Positions 21,090 to 29,251 of a stretch of DNA of 64,000 nucleotides are shown here, in pieces. The DNA comes from Gammaproteobacteria bacterium. Lineage in GTDB: Bacteria; Pseudomonadota; Gammaproteobacteria; Pseudomonadales; Porticoccaceae. The DNA lies in assembly GCA_016708925.1 (NCBI GenBank), contig JADJET010000008.1, forward strand, positions 62,001 through 126,000, written 5' to 3'. How positions within the stretch are numbered: position 1 is the first letter of the stretch; each line of letters opens with the position of its first letter. The notes under the pieces were generated by a model. The model saw nothing but the letters and a program-made list of their open reading frames with translations. It made no database searches and was not told the origin of the DNA. Made by a program: the position numbers and the translations under genes.

Positions 21090-21164
21090 GCTGACTCCCT
21101 CTGGAAATGGTTTGGTATTGACCGCACGCCTCCGGCTTTTATGAGGGCGGGTCTCCATGTCCAA

Positions 21165-21182
21165 AAGCAGATTCTGTGCCAC
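21165..21182 (-). promoter_or_regulatory. sigma-54-type (-24/-12) promoter of urtA
   Basis: On the minus strand TGGCAC (21181-21176) is followed by AGAAT and CTGCT, giving GG-N10-GC, the defining sigma-54 spacing, with one mismatch at the -12 element (CTGC for TTGC). The predicted start of transcription is near 21155, leaving a leader of about 66 bases before urtA. This fits NtrC-type nitrogen control. No enhancer site was identified. Confidence 0.65.
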
Positions 21183-21402
21183 GGATTTCAGAGCAGTCGT
21201 TTTGGCCTGCGCCGGGTGGGGTTGGCTCATTCCGATGCGGGTGGGGCCAGTGCGAGCATGGCTGCGCGAGACAGGATTGCGATGATCGCGGCCAGGCCGT
21301 CGCGCTCCATGATGGACAGGGGCGCACCGACATGGGGCGCGAAATCCGTTTTGTTGATCACCAGCAGATCGGATTTGGTGATGCCCGGGCCACCTTTACG
21401 GA
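21176..21402 (-). pseudogene. decayed duplicate of the ureG 3' end
   Basis: This stretch aligns almost base for base with 23089-23370, the 3' half of the intact ureG and its downstream bases. It differs by scattered substitutions and a 57-base deletion between two GTCGCG repeats. It preserves codons such as those for [16 protein letters not shown] on the minus strand but has no start, and its homology ends abruptly near 21402. The duplicate begins at the urtA -24 element, so it marks where ureG once adjoined urtA. Confidence 0.85.
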
Positions 21403-21751
21403 TGCGGGGTTAGACCCGGCTGCGCCGGCCTGGCGGCCGCAGGCGAACTTCGTGATGCTGATGCGGCACGAGCCACTGGCGGCGCTGAACACCCGCTACA
21501 CGCCAGCCGCCAACCGGCTGCGGTTGTGCATTCCGGATGGGCATGTGTTCGATTTCCCGCTCGACAGCGATGCGGGCGGGGCAGCACTGGGACAGTTGCT
21601 TCTGGACTACATGCCGAAGCGCATGGTCGCGCCGCCGCGGTTGCTGCGCGCCGCCCGGCGCTCTGTTCGGCTGATGCCAGCGCCGGATGCTGTCACCCGC
21701 CGGGCGCACGGCAGGGTACGGGATGGCCCGGAACAGGGTGCTGGCGAGTGA
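21398..21751 (+). pseudogene. fragment resembling a MOSC-domain protein
   Basis: The plus frame from the end of the ureG remnant reads WRPQANFVMLMRHEPLAAL, then NTRYTPAANRLRLCIPDG and ALGQLLLDYM. This resembles part of MOSC-fold (molybdenum cofactor sulfurase C-terminal-like) proteins, with the pattern W.P...F.ML.R.E.LA.L...Y. There is no plausible start or full domain, and the 5' side runs directly into the ureG remnant, so it is a broken piece. The family call is from memory of the pattern and is uncertain. Confidence 0.4.
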
Positions 21752-22014
21752 GGTTATTTCGATGATACGGGCTGAACGGAGCAGGATGAAGCAGGATTTC
21801 GGGGTGGTGAAGGGCCACTCGCCCCGCCTCCAACCGTGAATCACCGGTTGCTCGCGCGGAATAAGGGCGTTTATCCTTCTATGCCTACACCGGGGGTGTG
21901 ATGTCAGAACGTCGACAGTAGAAGGTGGCTGAAACCGTGGTCTGTCCTCGGTTATCCCGCTGCTTTCTTGTACCTCGTTTGTGAACTACCTGAAGCCCGC
22001 GCTAGCCGCGTGAA
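21752..22014. other. 263-base stretch without a recognisable gene
   Basis: Lies between the MOSC-like fragment and the first attC-like site. No supported reading frame was found. It could be the remains of an earlier cassette, since attC1 should be the 3' end of something upstream, but no 5' recombination site was found. Confidence 0.5.
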
Positions 22015-22073
22015 ACCTAACCCTTAGTTGTGCACCGGACTGCCTACGGCGCCGGTGAACCAAAACGTTATGC
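22015..22073 (+). repeat. attC-like recombination site 1 (59 bases)
   Basis: Begins with ACCTAAC, matching the RYYYAAC box, and ends with GTTATGC, close to GTTRRRY. Between them inner arms with CACCGG and CCGGTG flank a short loop, with outer AGTTG and AACCAAAAC segments that partly pair. Total length is 59 bases, the classical size of integron attC sites. The cassette gene starts 18 bases after its right end, as expected. Confidence 0.7.
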
Positions 22074-22090
22074 CCTATGGAGCGGTGAGC

Positions 22091-22873
22091 ATGAGCACAT
22101 GTTTCGTGATGCAGCCCTTTGACGGCGGGCCATTTGATCGACGCTACAAGGACGTCTTTGCGCCAGCAATTCAGGCAGCGGGTCTTGAGCCATATCGAGT
22201 CGATCAAGATCCAAAGGTCAGCATTCCCATACAGGACATCGAGCAGGGAATTCGGGATTCAAAGATCTGCTTGGCGGAGATCACCGATGACAACCCGAAT
22301 GTTTGGTTCGAACTAGGCTATGCGATTGCGTGTGGTAAAGAGGTTGTGCTCATATGCTCTGAGCAACGCAGAACCAAGTTCCCATTCGACATCCAGCATC
22401 GAACCATTATCAAGTACACAACGGAATCTTCCAGCGATTTCGCAACGCTTCAAACGAAGATCACCGAAAAAATACTAGCGTACCTAGAACAGTCAGAGGC
22501 CATATCGAGCGCCACGGAAATATCCCGCCTTACCACGTTCGAAGGTCTTGATCCGCACGAGGTAGTTGCTCTGGCAACAATCGCTCAGAATATGGAGCAC
22601 CTTGAAGGGGGCGCGAGCGCATACCAGATAAGGCGTGACATGGAGGCCAGTGGTTTTACTGCAGTGGCTGCGACAATCGCCCTTAAACGTCTGGTTCAGA
22701 AGGACTATATCTCGCAGGAATCCATGCAAGATGAGCGTGGAGAATATTTCATCGGCTTTGTGTTCACAGACAACGGGTGGAGTTGGGTTTTGGACAACAA
22801 GGAGAAGTTTGTTCTTGAGAAGCCGATGCAATCTCCAAAGAAATCAGACTTTGACGACGACTTTTCCTTTTAG
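22091..22873 (+). CDS. Integron cassette protein: nucleoside deoxyribosyltransferase/TIR-like domain plus winged helix
   Basis: Not a named gene. ATG 22091 follows GGAG by 8 bases and gives 260 residues without signal or membrane segments. Residues 1-125 show the Rossmann-like pattern of the nucleoside 2-deoxyribosyltransferase/TIR-like superfamily: CFVMQPFDGGPFDRRYKDVF, GIRDSKICLAEIT, then DNPNVWFELGYAIACGKEVV, whose Glu in FELGYA occupies the usual catalytic position. Residues about 165-235 form a helix-rich winged-helix-like region (DPHEVVALATIA, YQIRRDMEASG, ALKRLVQKDYI), and the tail is acidic (SDFDDDFSF). The DNA is visibly AT-richer than its surroundings and is bracketed by attC-like sites. 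Cleavage of a nucleotide cofactor, perhaps in phage defence, is inference. Confidence 0.75.
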   Translation: MSTCFVMQPFDGGPFDRRYKDVFAPAIQAAGLEPYRVDQDPKVSIPIQDIEQGIRDSKICLAEITDDNPNVWFELGYAIACGKEVVLICSEQRRTKFPFDIQHRTIIKYTTESSSDFATLQTKITEKILAYLEQSEAISSATEISRLTTFEGLDPHEVVALATIAQNMEHLEGGASAYQIRRDMEASGFTAVAATIALKRLVQKDYISQESMQDERGEYFIGFVFTDNGWSWVLDNKEKFVLEKPMQSPKKSDFDDDFSF

Positions 22874-22884
22874 CGTGCGCTAGG

Positions 22885-22948
22885 GAATAATCATTCGCTG
22901 CAGGCGCGACGGCCCTGACGGGCTGCGGCCTGAGCTCAAACGTTGGGC
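22885..22948 (+). repeat. attC-like recombination site 2 (64 bases)
   Basis: Starts with GAATAAT-CATTCG, aligning with the typical RYYYAAC-N2-TTCG opening, though with T for the last C. It ends with GTTGGGC, a perfect GTTRRRY core. Inner arms GCAGGC and GCCTGAGC, with a GCCC/GGGC stem inside, give the long imperfect hairpin expected of attC. It begins 12 bases after the cassette stop codon. Confidence 0.7.
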
Positions 22949-23139
22949 CCTCCCCAATCCCGGTGGGTGAATAAAACGTTGATTCCCTCGGGGTAGATCT
23001 GTATCCCGCCCATATGGAAGTAAACCGCGCATGACGCTCCTTCGCAGCGGCTCCGGCGTCGGTCAGATCGCGCTCGATGGCATACCGCGCACCGCGGATT
23101 TCAGGGCAGTCGTTTTGGCCTGCGCCGGTTGGGGTTGGC

Positions 23140-23769
<630 letters not shown>

Positions 23770-23793
23770 GATGTTCTCCTTTGCCCGTTGCGG

Positions 23794-24480
23794 TCAGGAC
23801 CGGAACAGGCGGCTGTATTGGGTTTCGTGCAGCATGCTGGCCAGTACCTGCCCGGGCAGGCTGATGCCGATGTCGGCGTCCGCCACGCTCCGTGCCCGTT
23901 CGATCAGTGGCGGCGCCCGGTCGAGCAGAGCCACCGCGATGCGCTGGCCTTGGGTCTGCCCCAGCAGCGCCAGTTTCAATGCCGCCGCGATCTGGTTGTC
24001 GAGCCAGCTCCACACCAGCCCGGTGGCCGCCTGCGGGTAGTCGATGTGCCAGTGCGTGCAGGCGAGGGCATAGGCGGTCAGGTAGCTGATGGGCGCGGCG
24101 GCGGGCCAGGCGGTGGCGGCGGACACTCCGGTATCGGCGAGCAGCCGCAGCAGCGCGGCGCCGCCGTGGCTGTCCTCGCGCCGCAGTTCGGCGGTTTCGC
24201 GCAGGGCCAGCGCGATCGCATTCCAGTGGGAAATGTTCGAGCGTGCGCAACCGTCGGGATCGGCGGCGAGCAGGCGGGCCAGCAGCGGCAATTCCTGGTG
24301 CTCGAAGTTGTGTTCCAGGATGGCGCACAGCCAGTCCTCAAGGGCTTCCGGATTGTCGATCCAGCCCAGTTCCACGGCGCTGGCCAGGCCCTGGGACCAG
24401 GCGAAGGCGCCGATCGGGAGCGACGGGCTGGCCAGCCGCAGCAGGTGCAGCAGGGGCGCCAGCGGTTCAGTCGTGGTCAT
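23794..24480 (-). CDS. ureF: Urease accessory protein UreF
   Basis: All-helical urease maturation protein that bridges UreG to the apo-urease complex. ATG 24480 overlaps the end of ureE by 14 bases and gives 228 residues. Family motifs: LLRLASPSLPIGAFAWSQGLASAVELGWI near the N-terminus, SNISHWNAIALALRETAELRRED in the middle, and PISYLTAYALACTHW. A longer in-frame extension through ureE is a shadow and was rejected. ureG begins 24 bases past the stop. Confidence 0.94.
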   Translation of the reverse strand: MTTTEPLAPLLHLLRLASPSLPIGAFAWSQGLASAVELGWIDNPEALEDWLCAILEHNFEHQELPLLARLLAADPDGCARSNISHWNAIALALRETAELRREDSHGGAALLRLLADTGVSAATAWPAAAPISYLTAYALACTHWHIDYPQAATGLVWSWLDNQIAAALKLALLGQTQGQRIAVALLDRAPPLIERARSVADADIGISLPGQVLASMLHETQYSRLFRS

Positions 24481-24943
24481 GGTGGGGATGCGCCGTTGCT
24501 TCGCCGTGCCCATGATGATGGCCGCCGCCGGCGTAGGCGCCATCCTCGGGTTCGAACGGCCGTTCCGCCACCGCGACCGTGAGGCCGAGACCCCGGCACA
24601 GGGCGTCCAGCACATGATCGTGCAGATAGCGCAGCCAGCCGGGACCGATCTGTACCGGTACATGGCGGTTGCCCAGGTGATAGGCGGCGCGCAGCAGGGT
24701 CGCTGGGTCGGCATGCGCGGCGGTGGATACGGTTTCCGCCGCGGCCTGGACGCGCACCGTCCGACCGTCCGCGCTGCCCGGCACATCGCCATCGCGCAGC
24801 ACCGTACCGCGCGGCAGGGCGAGCAGCGCCGCGCTGCCGTCATCGAGCACCACGCGCTGGCGCGAACGGGAGCGGCGCTCGAAACTCAGGGTCAGCGTCC
24901 GGTCGGCGCTGCCGCCGGACACAAGGTGATCGAAGATATCCAT
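24467..24943 (-). CDS. ureE: Urease accessory nickel-binding protein UreE
   Basis: Nickel metallochaperone, 158 residues. It has an N-terminal beta domain (TLSFERRSRSRQRVVLDDGSAALLALPRGTVLRDGD), a ferredoxin-like dimer domain with HLGNRHVPVQI around the central metal site, and a His-rich tail with a GGHHHGHGE stretch and HPHHDHD that can hold extra Ni(II). ATG 24943. First gene of the accessory run; an uncharacterised Cys-rich gene ends 85 bases upstream on the same strand. Confidence 0.93.
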   Translation of the reverse strand: MDIFDHLVSGGSADRTLTLSFERRSRSRQRVVLDDGSAALLALPRGTVLRDGDVPGSADGRTVRVQAAAETVSTAAHADPATLLRAAYHLGNRHVPVQIGPGWLRYLHDHVLDALCRGLGLTVAVAERPFEPEDGAYAGGGHHHGHGEATAHPHHDHD

Positions 24944-25028
24944 GGCGGGAGTTTAGCAAGCGCCGCGCCAACCCGGGGGCGGTGTCTGGATGGATGGCAC
25001 AGGTACGCGGCGGCGCTGGACGCGCGCG

Positions 25029-25919
25029 TCAGCGGCGATCCGTGGCGATGAGGTTGGCGCGCGCCGGGTTCGCGTTGCCGGGTTCGACCTGGGTGGCGTC
25101 GGCGGCGTCGGCAAAGGCGTGGAGTATCGCCATGATGCGCGCCTGGGTCGGCTCCGTGACTATCGCCATGCCCGGCTTGATACCGATCTCGGAGGCCGCA
25201 AAGGCTTTCATGGTGTTGCAGATCTGGCCGTCCAGACGCACGCCGATACCTTCGAGACCGACCGCGCAACCGACCAGGCCGAACATCTCCAGGGTCAGTT
25301 CGCAGGCGGTGATCAGGAACAGCACTTGGTGCCCGGGCCAGGCCGCGCGCGCCGCGATCATCTGCTCGCCGATGTAGTGCACGGTGGTGATGAACAGGGG
25401 AATCACGCGCACCTCCGGCAGGCTGTGCACGGCCTTGCCGATGAAACACTGCCCGCACACCGGACTGTCCCGGTCGTGGCTGCACTGGTCGGTGAAGCGC
25501 CCCGCCGGGCATTCGAACGGCTTGTGGCAATAGGAGAAGCCCACCACCAGCACCGCGTTGGGTTGTTCCAAACGGCGCACGAAGTCCGCCACATCGATGA
25601 TGCCGTAGAGGAAAAAATCGCCATCGCGGTGATAGCTGCGGCCGCGCAGCAGGCTTTTCACCAGGCCGATCCCGTGGCACAGCGGATGGCGCCAGAAATA
25701 GCGGCGGAGTTTTCCGGAATGGTCGTGGCGGTGCAGGTAAGAAAGCGATTTCCACGCCAGGAAGCGGCGCGTGTTGGGGCGAATTCCAGGCAGATTCGGG
25801 TTCTTCCTGAAAGTTCTCAGCGGCGCCTGCGCGGCGAGCTCGGCCGCGCGCGCATCCCAGGCCTGCTCGGCCTGCGCCCAGTTGTCGTGGCCTTGCCAGA
25901 ATTTGACGGGATCGCCCAT
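25029..25919 (-). CDS. Uncharacterised Cys-rich cytoplasmic protein upstream of ureEFG
   Basis: Not recognised. ATG 25919 (ribosome site AAGGCG) gives 296 residues with no signal peptide. The centre (residues about 131-158) holds five cysteines in the pattern C-x5-C-x8-C-x8-C-x2-C (FSYCHKPFEC, RFTDQCSHD, PVCGQCFIG), suggesting a metal or Fe-S site. Basic and aromatic residues (RRFLAWKSLSYLHRHDHSGK) precede it, and a predicted alpha/beta segment with ITACELTLEMFGLVGC and GIGVRLDGQICNTM follows. Being co-directional with ureE, 85 bases apart, it may belong to the urea/urease regulon, but this is only positional inference. Confidence 0.7.
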   Translation of the reverse strand: MGDPVKFWQGHDNWAQAEQAWDARAAELAAQAPLRTFRKNPNLPGIRPNTRRFLAWKSLSYLHRHDHSGKLRRYFWRHPLCHGIGLVKSLLRGRSYHRDGDFFLYGIIDVADFVRRLEQPNAVLVVGFSYCHKPFECPAGRFTDQCSHDRDSPVCGQCFIGKAVHSLPEVRVIPLFITTVHYIGEQMIAARAAWPGHQVLFLITACELTLEMFGLVGCAVGLEGIGVRLDGQICNTMKAFAASEIGIKPGMAIVTEPTQARIMAILHAFADAADATQVEPGNANPARANLIATDRR

Positions 25920-26022
25920 CGCCAATCGCCTTGCAGACCGTTCCGGCAACCTTTCAGGGACACGGGACGGCGGAGACTTCGATGATACCCCTGTGGACCG
26001 GGGAGTCCATCCCGCCGGCGCG

Positions 26023-26886
26023 TTATTCCGCCGCGCCGCGCTCGGCCTCTTCCCGACCGCGCTGACGAATCTCGGCTTCCTTGCGGGCTTCCTCGATCTG
26101 GAGCATCACGGCGTCGACATCGGCGGGCGTGTCGTCGTGCGCGAAAATGCCGGTGAGCGCCATGCCGGGCCTCAAGCCGCTGTTCTTGAAGTGCTCCCAG
26201 ATCTCGTGCGCGTATTGGGTGGCGAGCAATTCGGGCGCGAAGCGGCCGCAGTAATCCCGGATATTGTTCACGTCGCGCTCCAGCATCCGGAAGGCGTTGT
26301 TGTTGCCGGCGGCGTTCACGGCCTGGGGCAGGTCGATGATGACCAGGCCGTCGCGACCGACCAGGACGTTGAATTCCGACAGGTCGCCGTGGATCAACCC
26401 GATGCACAGCATGCGCACGATCTGATCCATCAGGAAGCCGTGCCATGCGCGCGCTTCCTCCGCGCCGGGTTCGACGTCGTTGAGGCGCGGCGCGGCGTCG
26501 CCCTCGGCGTCGGCGACCATCTCCATCAGCAGCACGCCATCGACATAGCCGTGGGGCTTGGGCACGCGCACGCCGGCGGCGTCGAGCCGGTAGAGCGCAT
26601 CCACCTCGGCGTTTTTCCACGCTTCCTGTTCGACGTTGCGGCCGTGCCGGCTGCGTTTTCCCATGGCGCGCTGGTCGCGACTGTTGCGGGTCTTGCGGCC
26701 TTCCTGATATTCCGCCAGCTTGTGGAAGCTGCGTTGTTCGAGGGCCTTGTACACCTTGGCGCAGCGGATCTGGTTGCCGCAGCGCACCAGATAGACCGAC
26801 GCCTCCTTGCCGCTTTTGAGGGGCCGGATCACGGCATCGACGATGCCGTCGTCGATCAGGGGCTGGAGACCTTTGGGGATTTTCAT
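26023..26886 (-). CDS. RIO1-family atypical serine protein kinase
   Basis: 287-residue kinase-fold protein of the RIO family, known from ribosome biogenesis in eukaryotes and archaea and also found in many bacteria with unknown targets. The P-loop-like SGKEASVYLV is at 25-34, the ATP lysine in CAKVYK at 44, the catalytic loop HGDLSEFN at 166-173 (Asp168, Asn173) and the metal-binding Asp185 in IDLPQAV. All key residues are intact, so it should be active. The C-terminus is a charged helix. Monocistronic, with no ribosomal neighbours. Confidence 0.9.
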   Translation of the reverse strand: MKIPKGLQPLIDDGIVDAVIRPLKSGKEASVYLVRCGNQIRCAKVYKALEQRSFHKLAEYQEGRKTRNSRDQRAMGKRSRHGRNVEQEAWKNAEVDALYRLDAAGVRVPKPHGYVDGVLLMEMVADAEGDAAPRLNDVEPGAEEARAWHGFLMDQIVRMLCIGLIHGDLSEFNVLVGRDGLVIIDLPQAVNAAGNNNAFRMLERDVNNIRDYCGRFAPELLATQYAHEIWEHFKNSGLRPGMALTGIFAHDDTPADVDAVMLQIEEARKEAEIRQRGREEAERGAAE

Positions 26887-27532
26887 CGAGAGAGGGTCAG
26901 CGTGTCTCGGGTGTCAATCTTGGTTACGGTGGCAGGTGGCGATTCTTGGCTGCGGTACGTTGCTGCCGTGCTTTGCTGCGGTATTGGGCTGCGGCACTGG
27001 GTTACCGGTGCCGGTTTTGGTGTGGCTGGTATCCACGCGGCGAGTGCGAGTGTACAGGGTTAGGGATGCTCTGAATAACCTGATCCCGTTCATGGTTCGA
27101 CCCTTCGACGGGCTCAGGGCTCACCACGAACGGGATCATAAGGGATCCTCAGAATAACCGTCATGCCCGCGGAAGCGGGCATCCAGAAGGCCCTGATATT
27201 CCTGGGTTCCCGCCGGCGCGGGAACGACGATTACGTGGTTATGCAGAGTATCCCAAAGTGACCGTTCGTGCTGAGTTCCGTCGGTCCCGAGCCTGACGAA
27301 GGATCGAAGGACTTGTTCAGAGCGTCCTTGGGCCGGCTGGCTCGACGTTGACCGCTTTTTCGCAGCGTTCCGCGCACCACCCGTAGCTTGTCGTGGCATA
27401 GTCGTTGACATGTCAACCAGTTGCCCTTAGCGTGCCACACCTGACCAAGAACCCACCGCCCACCCCGTTCAGGTCGCCGTGCCCGCGCCCGGCCCGAGGA
27501 TCGGGGCGGCGGCACCCGTGGCATCCCCGACC
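26887..27532. other. 646-base intergenic region rich in palindromic repeats
   Basis: No gene is supported. From 27082 it is a run of inverted repeats: GATCCCGTTC/GAACGGGATC (27082-27091 with 27128-27137), ATGCCCGC/GCGGGCAT (27163-27182), and GTTCCCGC/GCGGGAAC (27206-27225). The block 27142-27205 recurs inverted at about 44446-44514. The rest, up to emrB, shows only shadow frames. Confidence 0.65.
27082..27225. repeat. cluster of three palindromic repeat units
   Basis: Three consecutive perfect hairpins, with 10-, 8- and 8-base arms. The middle and right units match dispersed copies elsewhere in the window (44446-44514 inverted; 34208-34227 in part). These are probably non-autonomous intergenic repeats of the REP/MITE kind. 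Whether they are mobile is unknown. Confidence 0.7.
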
Positions 27533-29104
27533 ATGACAGCAAGCATTTCCGCATCCATTCCTGCCCCGGCCACGCCCGTGACCCGGCTGCCGCTGCTGGT
27601 GACGGCCATCGCCATCACGGCCGCGAATTTCATGAACGTGCTGGATCTGACCATCGCGGTGGTGGCGGTGCCGTCGATCTCCGGCACCATCGGGGCTTCG
27701 CCGTCCCAGGGCGCCTGGATCCTGACGTCCTATGCCATCTGCCTCGCCGTCATCCTGCCGCTCAGCCCCTGGGTCTGCAAACGCTACGGCGAAGTGCGCG
27801 TTTTTTCGCTGTCGGTGGTGATGTTCGCATTGACCTCGATGGCCTGCGGCATGAGTCGCCACATGGAAACGCTGGTGTTTTTCCGCGCCCTCCAGGGCTT
27901 GTCCAGCGGCTTTATCGTGCCCCTGTCGCAAACCCTGCTGCTGCGTATTTTTCCGCCGCACAAGCATGGCTCCGCGATTGGTCTGTGGAGCATCGCCTCG
28001 ACCATCGCGCCGGTGCTGGGTCCGATTCTGGGCGGTTTCATTACCGACAACATGGGTTGGCCGTGGATTTTCTACATCAATGTCCCCATTGGTTTCGTGG
28101 CCGCCTGGCTGGTCTGGACCAGCATCCATCACATCGAAACCCAGACCAAAAAGGTTCCAGTCGATGGCATGGGCATGCTGCTGCTGGCGACCACCGTGCT
28201 GGCGTTTCAACTGGTGATGGACAAGGGCCACGAATGGGACTGGTTCGGTTCGCCGGGCATCCGCCTGCTGATGACCATCTCGGTGATCGCGTTCATTGGC
28301 TATGTCGTCTGGGAGCGTCGCGAGCCTCACCCCATCATCGACTACGGCCTGTTCCGCATCCCCGTGTTCGTGATCGCCTCGGTGATGGGGGTGATCTTCA
28401 ACCTGACGTATTTCGCCAGCACCGTGCTCTATCCGATCTGGATGCAGTCCGTGCTGGGCTACACGGCGACCCTGTCCGGTCTGGTCATGGCCGGTACCAG
28501 CGTGTTGCCGATCGTCGGAATGATGCTGGTGGGGAAAAACATCGCCAAGCTGAATCTGCGCTACCTGGTGGTATCGGGCAGTCTCGTCACCATGCTCGCC
28601 ATTTATCTGCAAGCGCAATCGACCACGGATACCGCCTTTGCGCAGATGCTGCAGGCGCGGGTGATCATGGGCATCGGCTTCACCCTGATGTTTCCGCCGC
28701 TGATGGTGATTTCGCTGGGTTCGGTGTCGGCCGACCGAACCGTGGCGGCGGCGAGCTTCTTCAATTTTTTCCGCAATATCGCCACCAGTGTCGGCATTGC
28801 GGCCGGCATGAGCCTGTGGCAGAGCCGCACGGCCTTTCACCGCCTGCGCCTGGTGGAGGAGCTCAACCCCGACGTGCCGGGCAAGGAACAGGCGTTTGCG
28901 CCGGTCCAGCAACTGGTCGATGGCAACCCGGATGCCCTGTGGGCCGTGGTCGACAACCTGGCCACCGCGCAGGCTTCCACCATGGGAATCAGCGACACCT
29001 TCATGATCTGCATGTTCGCGGTGATTCCCGTGATTCTGTTGAGCCCCTTTATTCCGGCCCGTCTGGCGCCGCGCCCCGGGACTCACGTCGCTGCCGGCGA
29101 GTGA
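27533..29104 (+). CDS. emrB: EmrB/QacA-family (DHA2) MFS drug efflux transporter
   Basis: Proton-driven multidrug exporter with 14 predicted membrane helices, 523 residues from ATG 27533. A GTG 54 bases upstream is the alternative start. Helix 1 reads FMNVLDLTIAVVAVPSI, containing the DHA2 motif with its membrane Asp. The motif after helix 4 is RALQGLSSGFIVPLSQTLLL, and motif C appears as APVLGPILGGFI. Forms a tripartite EmrAB-TolC-type pump with the adaptor gene 147 bases downstream. An outer-membrane channel gene is not in the window. Confidence 0.9.
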   Translation: MTASISASIPAPATPVTRLPLLVTAIAITAANFMNVLDLTIAVVAVPSISGTIGASPSQGAWILTSYAICLAVILPLSPWVCKRYGEVRVFSLSVVMFALTSMACGMSRHMETLVFFRALQGLSSGFIVPLSQTLLLRIFPPHKHGSAIGLWSIASTIAPVLGPILGGFITDNMGWPWIFYINVPIGFVAAWLVWTSIHHIETQTKKVPVDGMGMLLLATTVLAFQLVMDKGHEWDWFGSPGIRLLMTISVIAFIGYVVWERREPHPIIDYGLFRIPVFVIASVMGVIFNLTYFASTVLYPIWMQSVLGYTATLSGLVMAGTSVLPIVGMMLVGKNIAKLNLRYLVVSGSLVTMLAIYLQAQSTTDTAFAQMLQARVIMGIGFTLMFPPLMVISLGSVSADRTVAAASFFNFFRNIATSVGIAAGMSLWQSRTAFHRLRLVEELNPDVPGKEQAFAPVQQLVDGNPDALWAVVDNLATAQASTMGISDTFMICMFAVIPVILLSPFIPARLAPRPGTHVAAGE

Positions 29105-29251
29105 GCCGGCGGCGGCTTGTCGCCATAGGTATGTCGCCACAGGGCAAGTCGCCGCAGGGCGATATGGTTGAGTTATCAACGTTGACCTATCAACGGTATC
29201 CTTTTATTCTTCACTCATACCCCTCTTAACACTGGAACCCGGATCTTGTCC

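Noticed and set aside
19773..21230. A longer UrtA starting at 21230 with an extra 47-residue N-terminus
   Set aside because: The extension reads through the sigma-54 promoter and the ureG remnant. The ATG at 21089 has AGGGAG and begins a normal signal peptide.
27413..29179. A 588-codon minus-strand frame opposite emrB
   Set aside because: Histidine- and arginine-rich translation without family motifs; shadow of the MFS gene.
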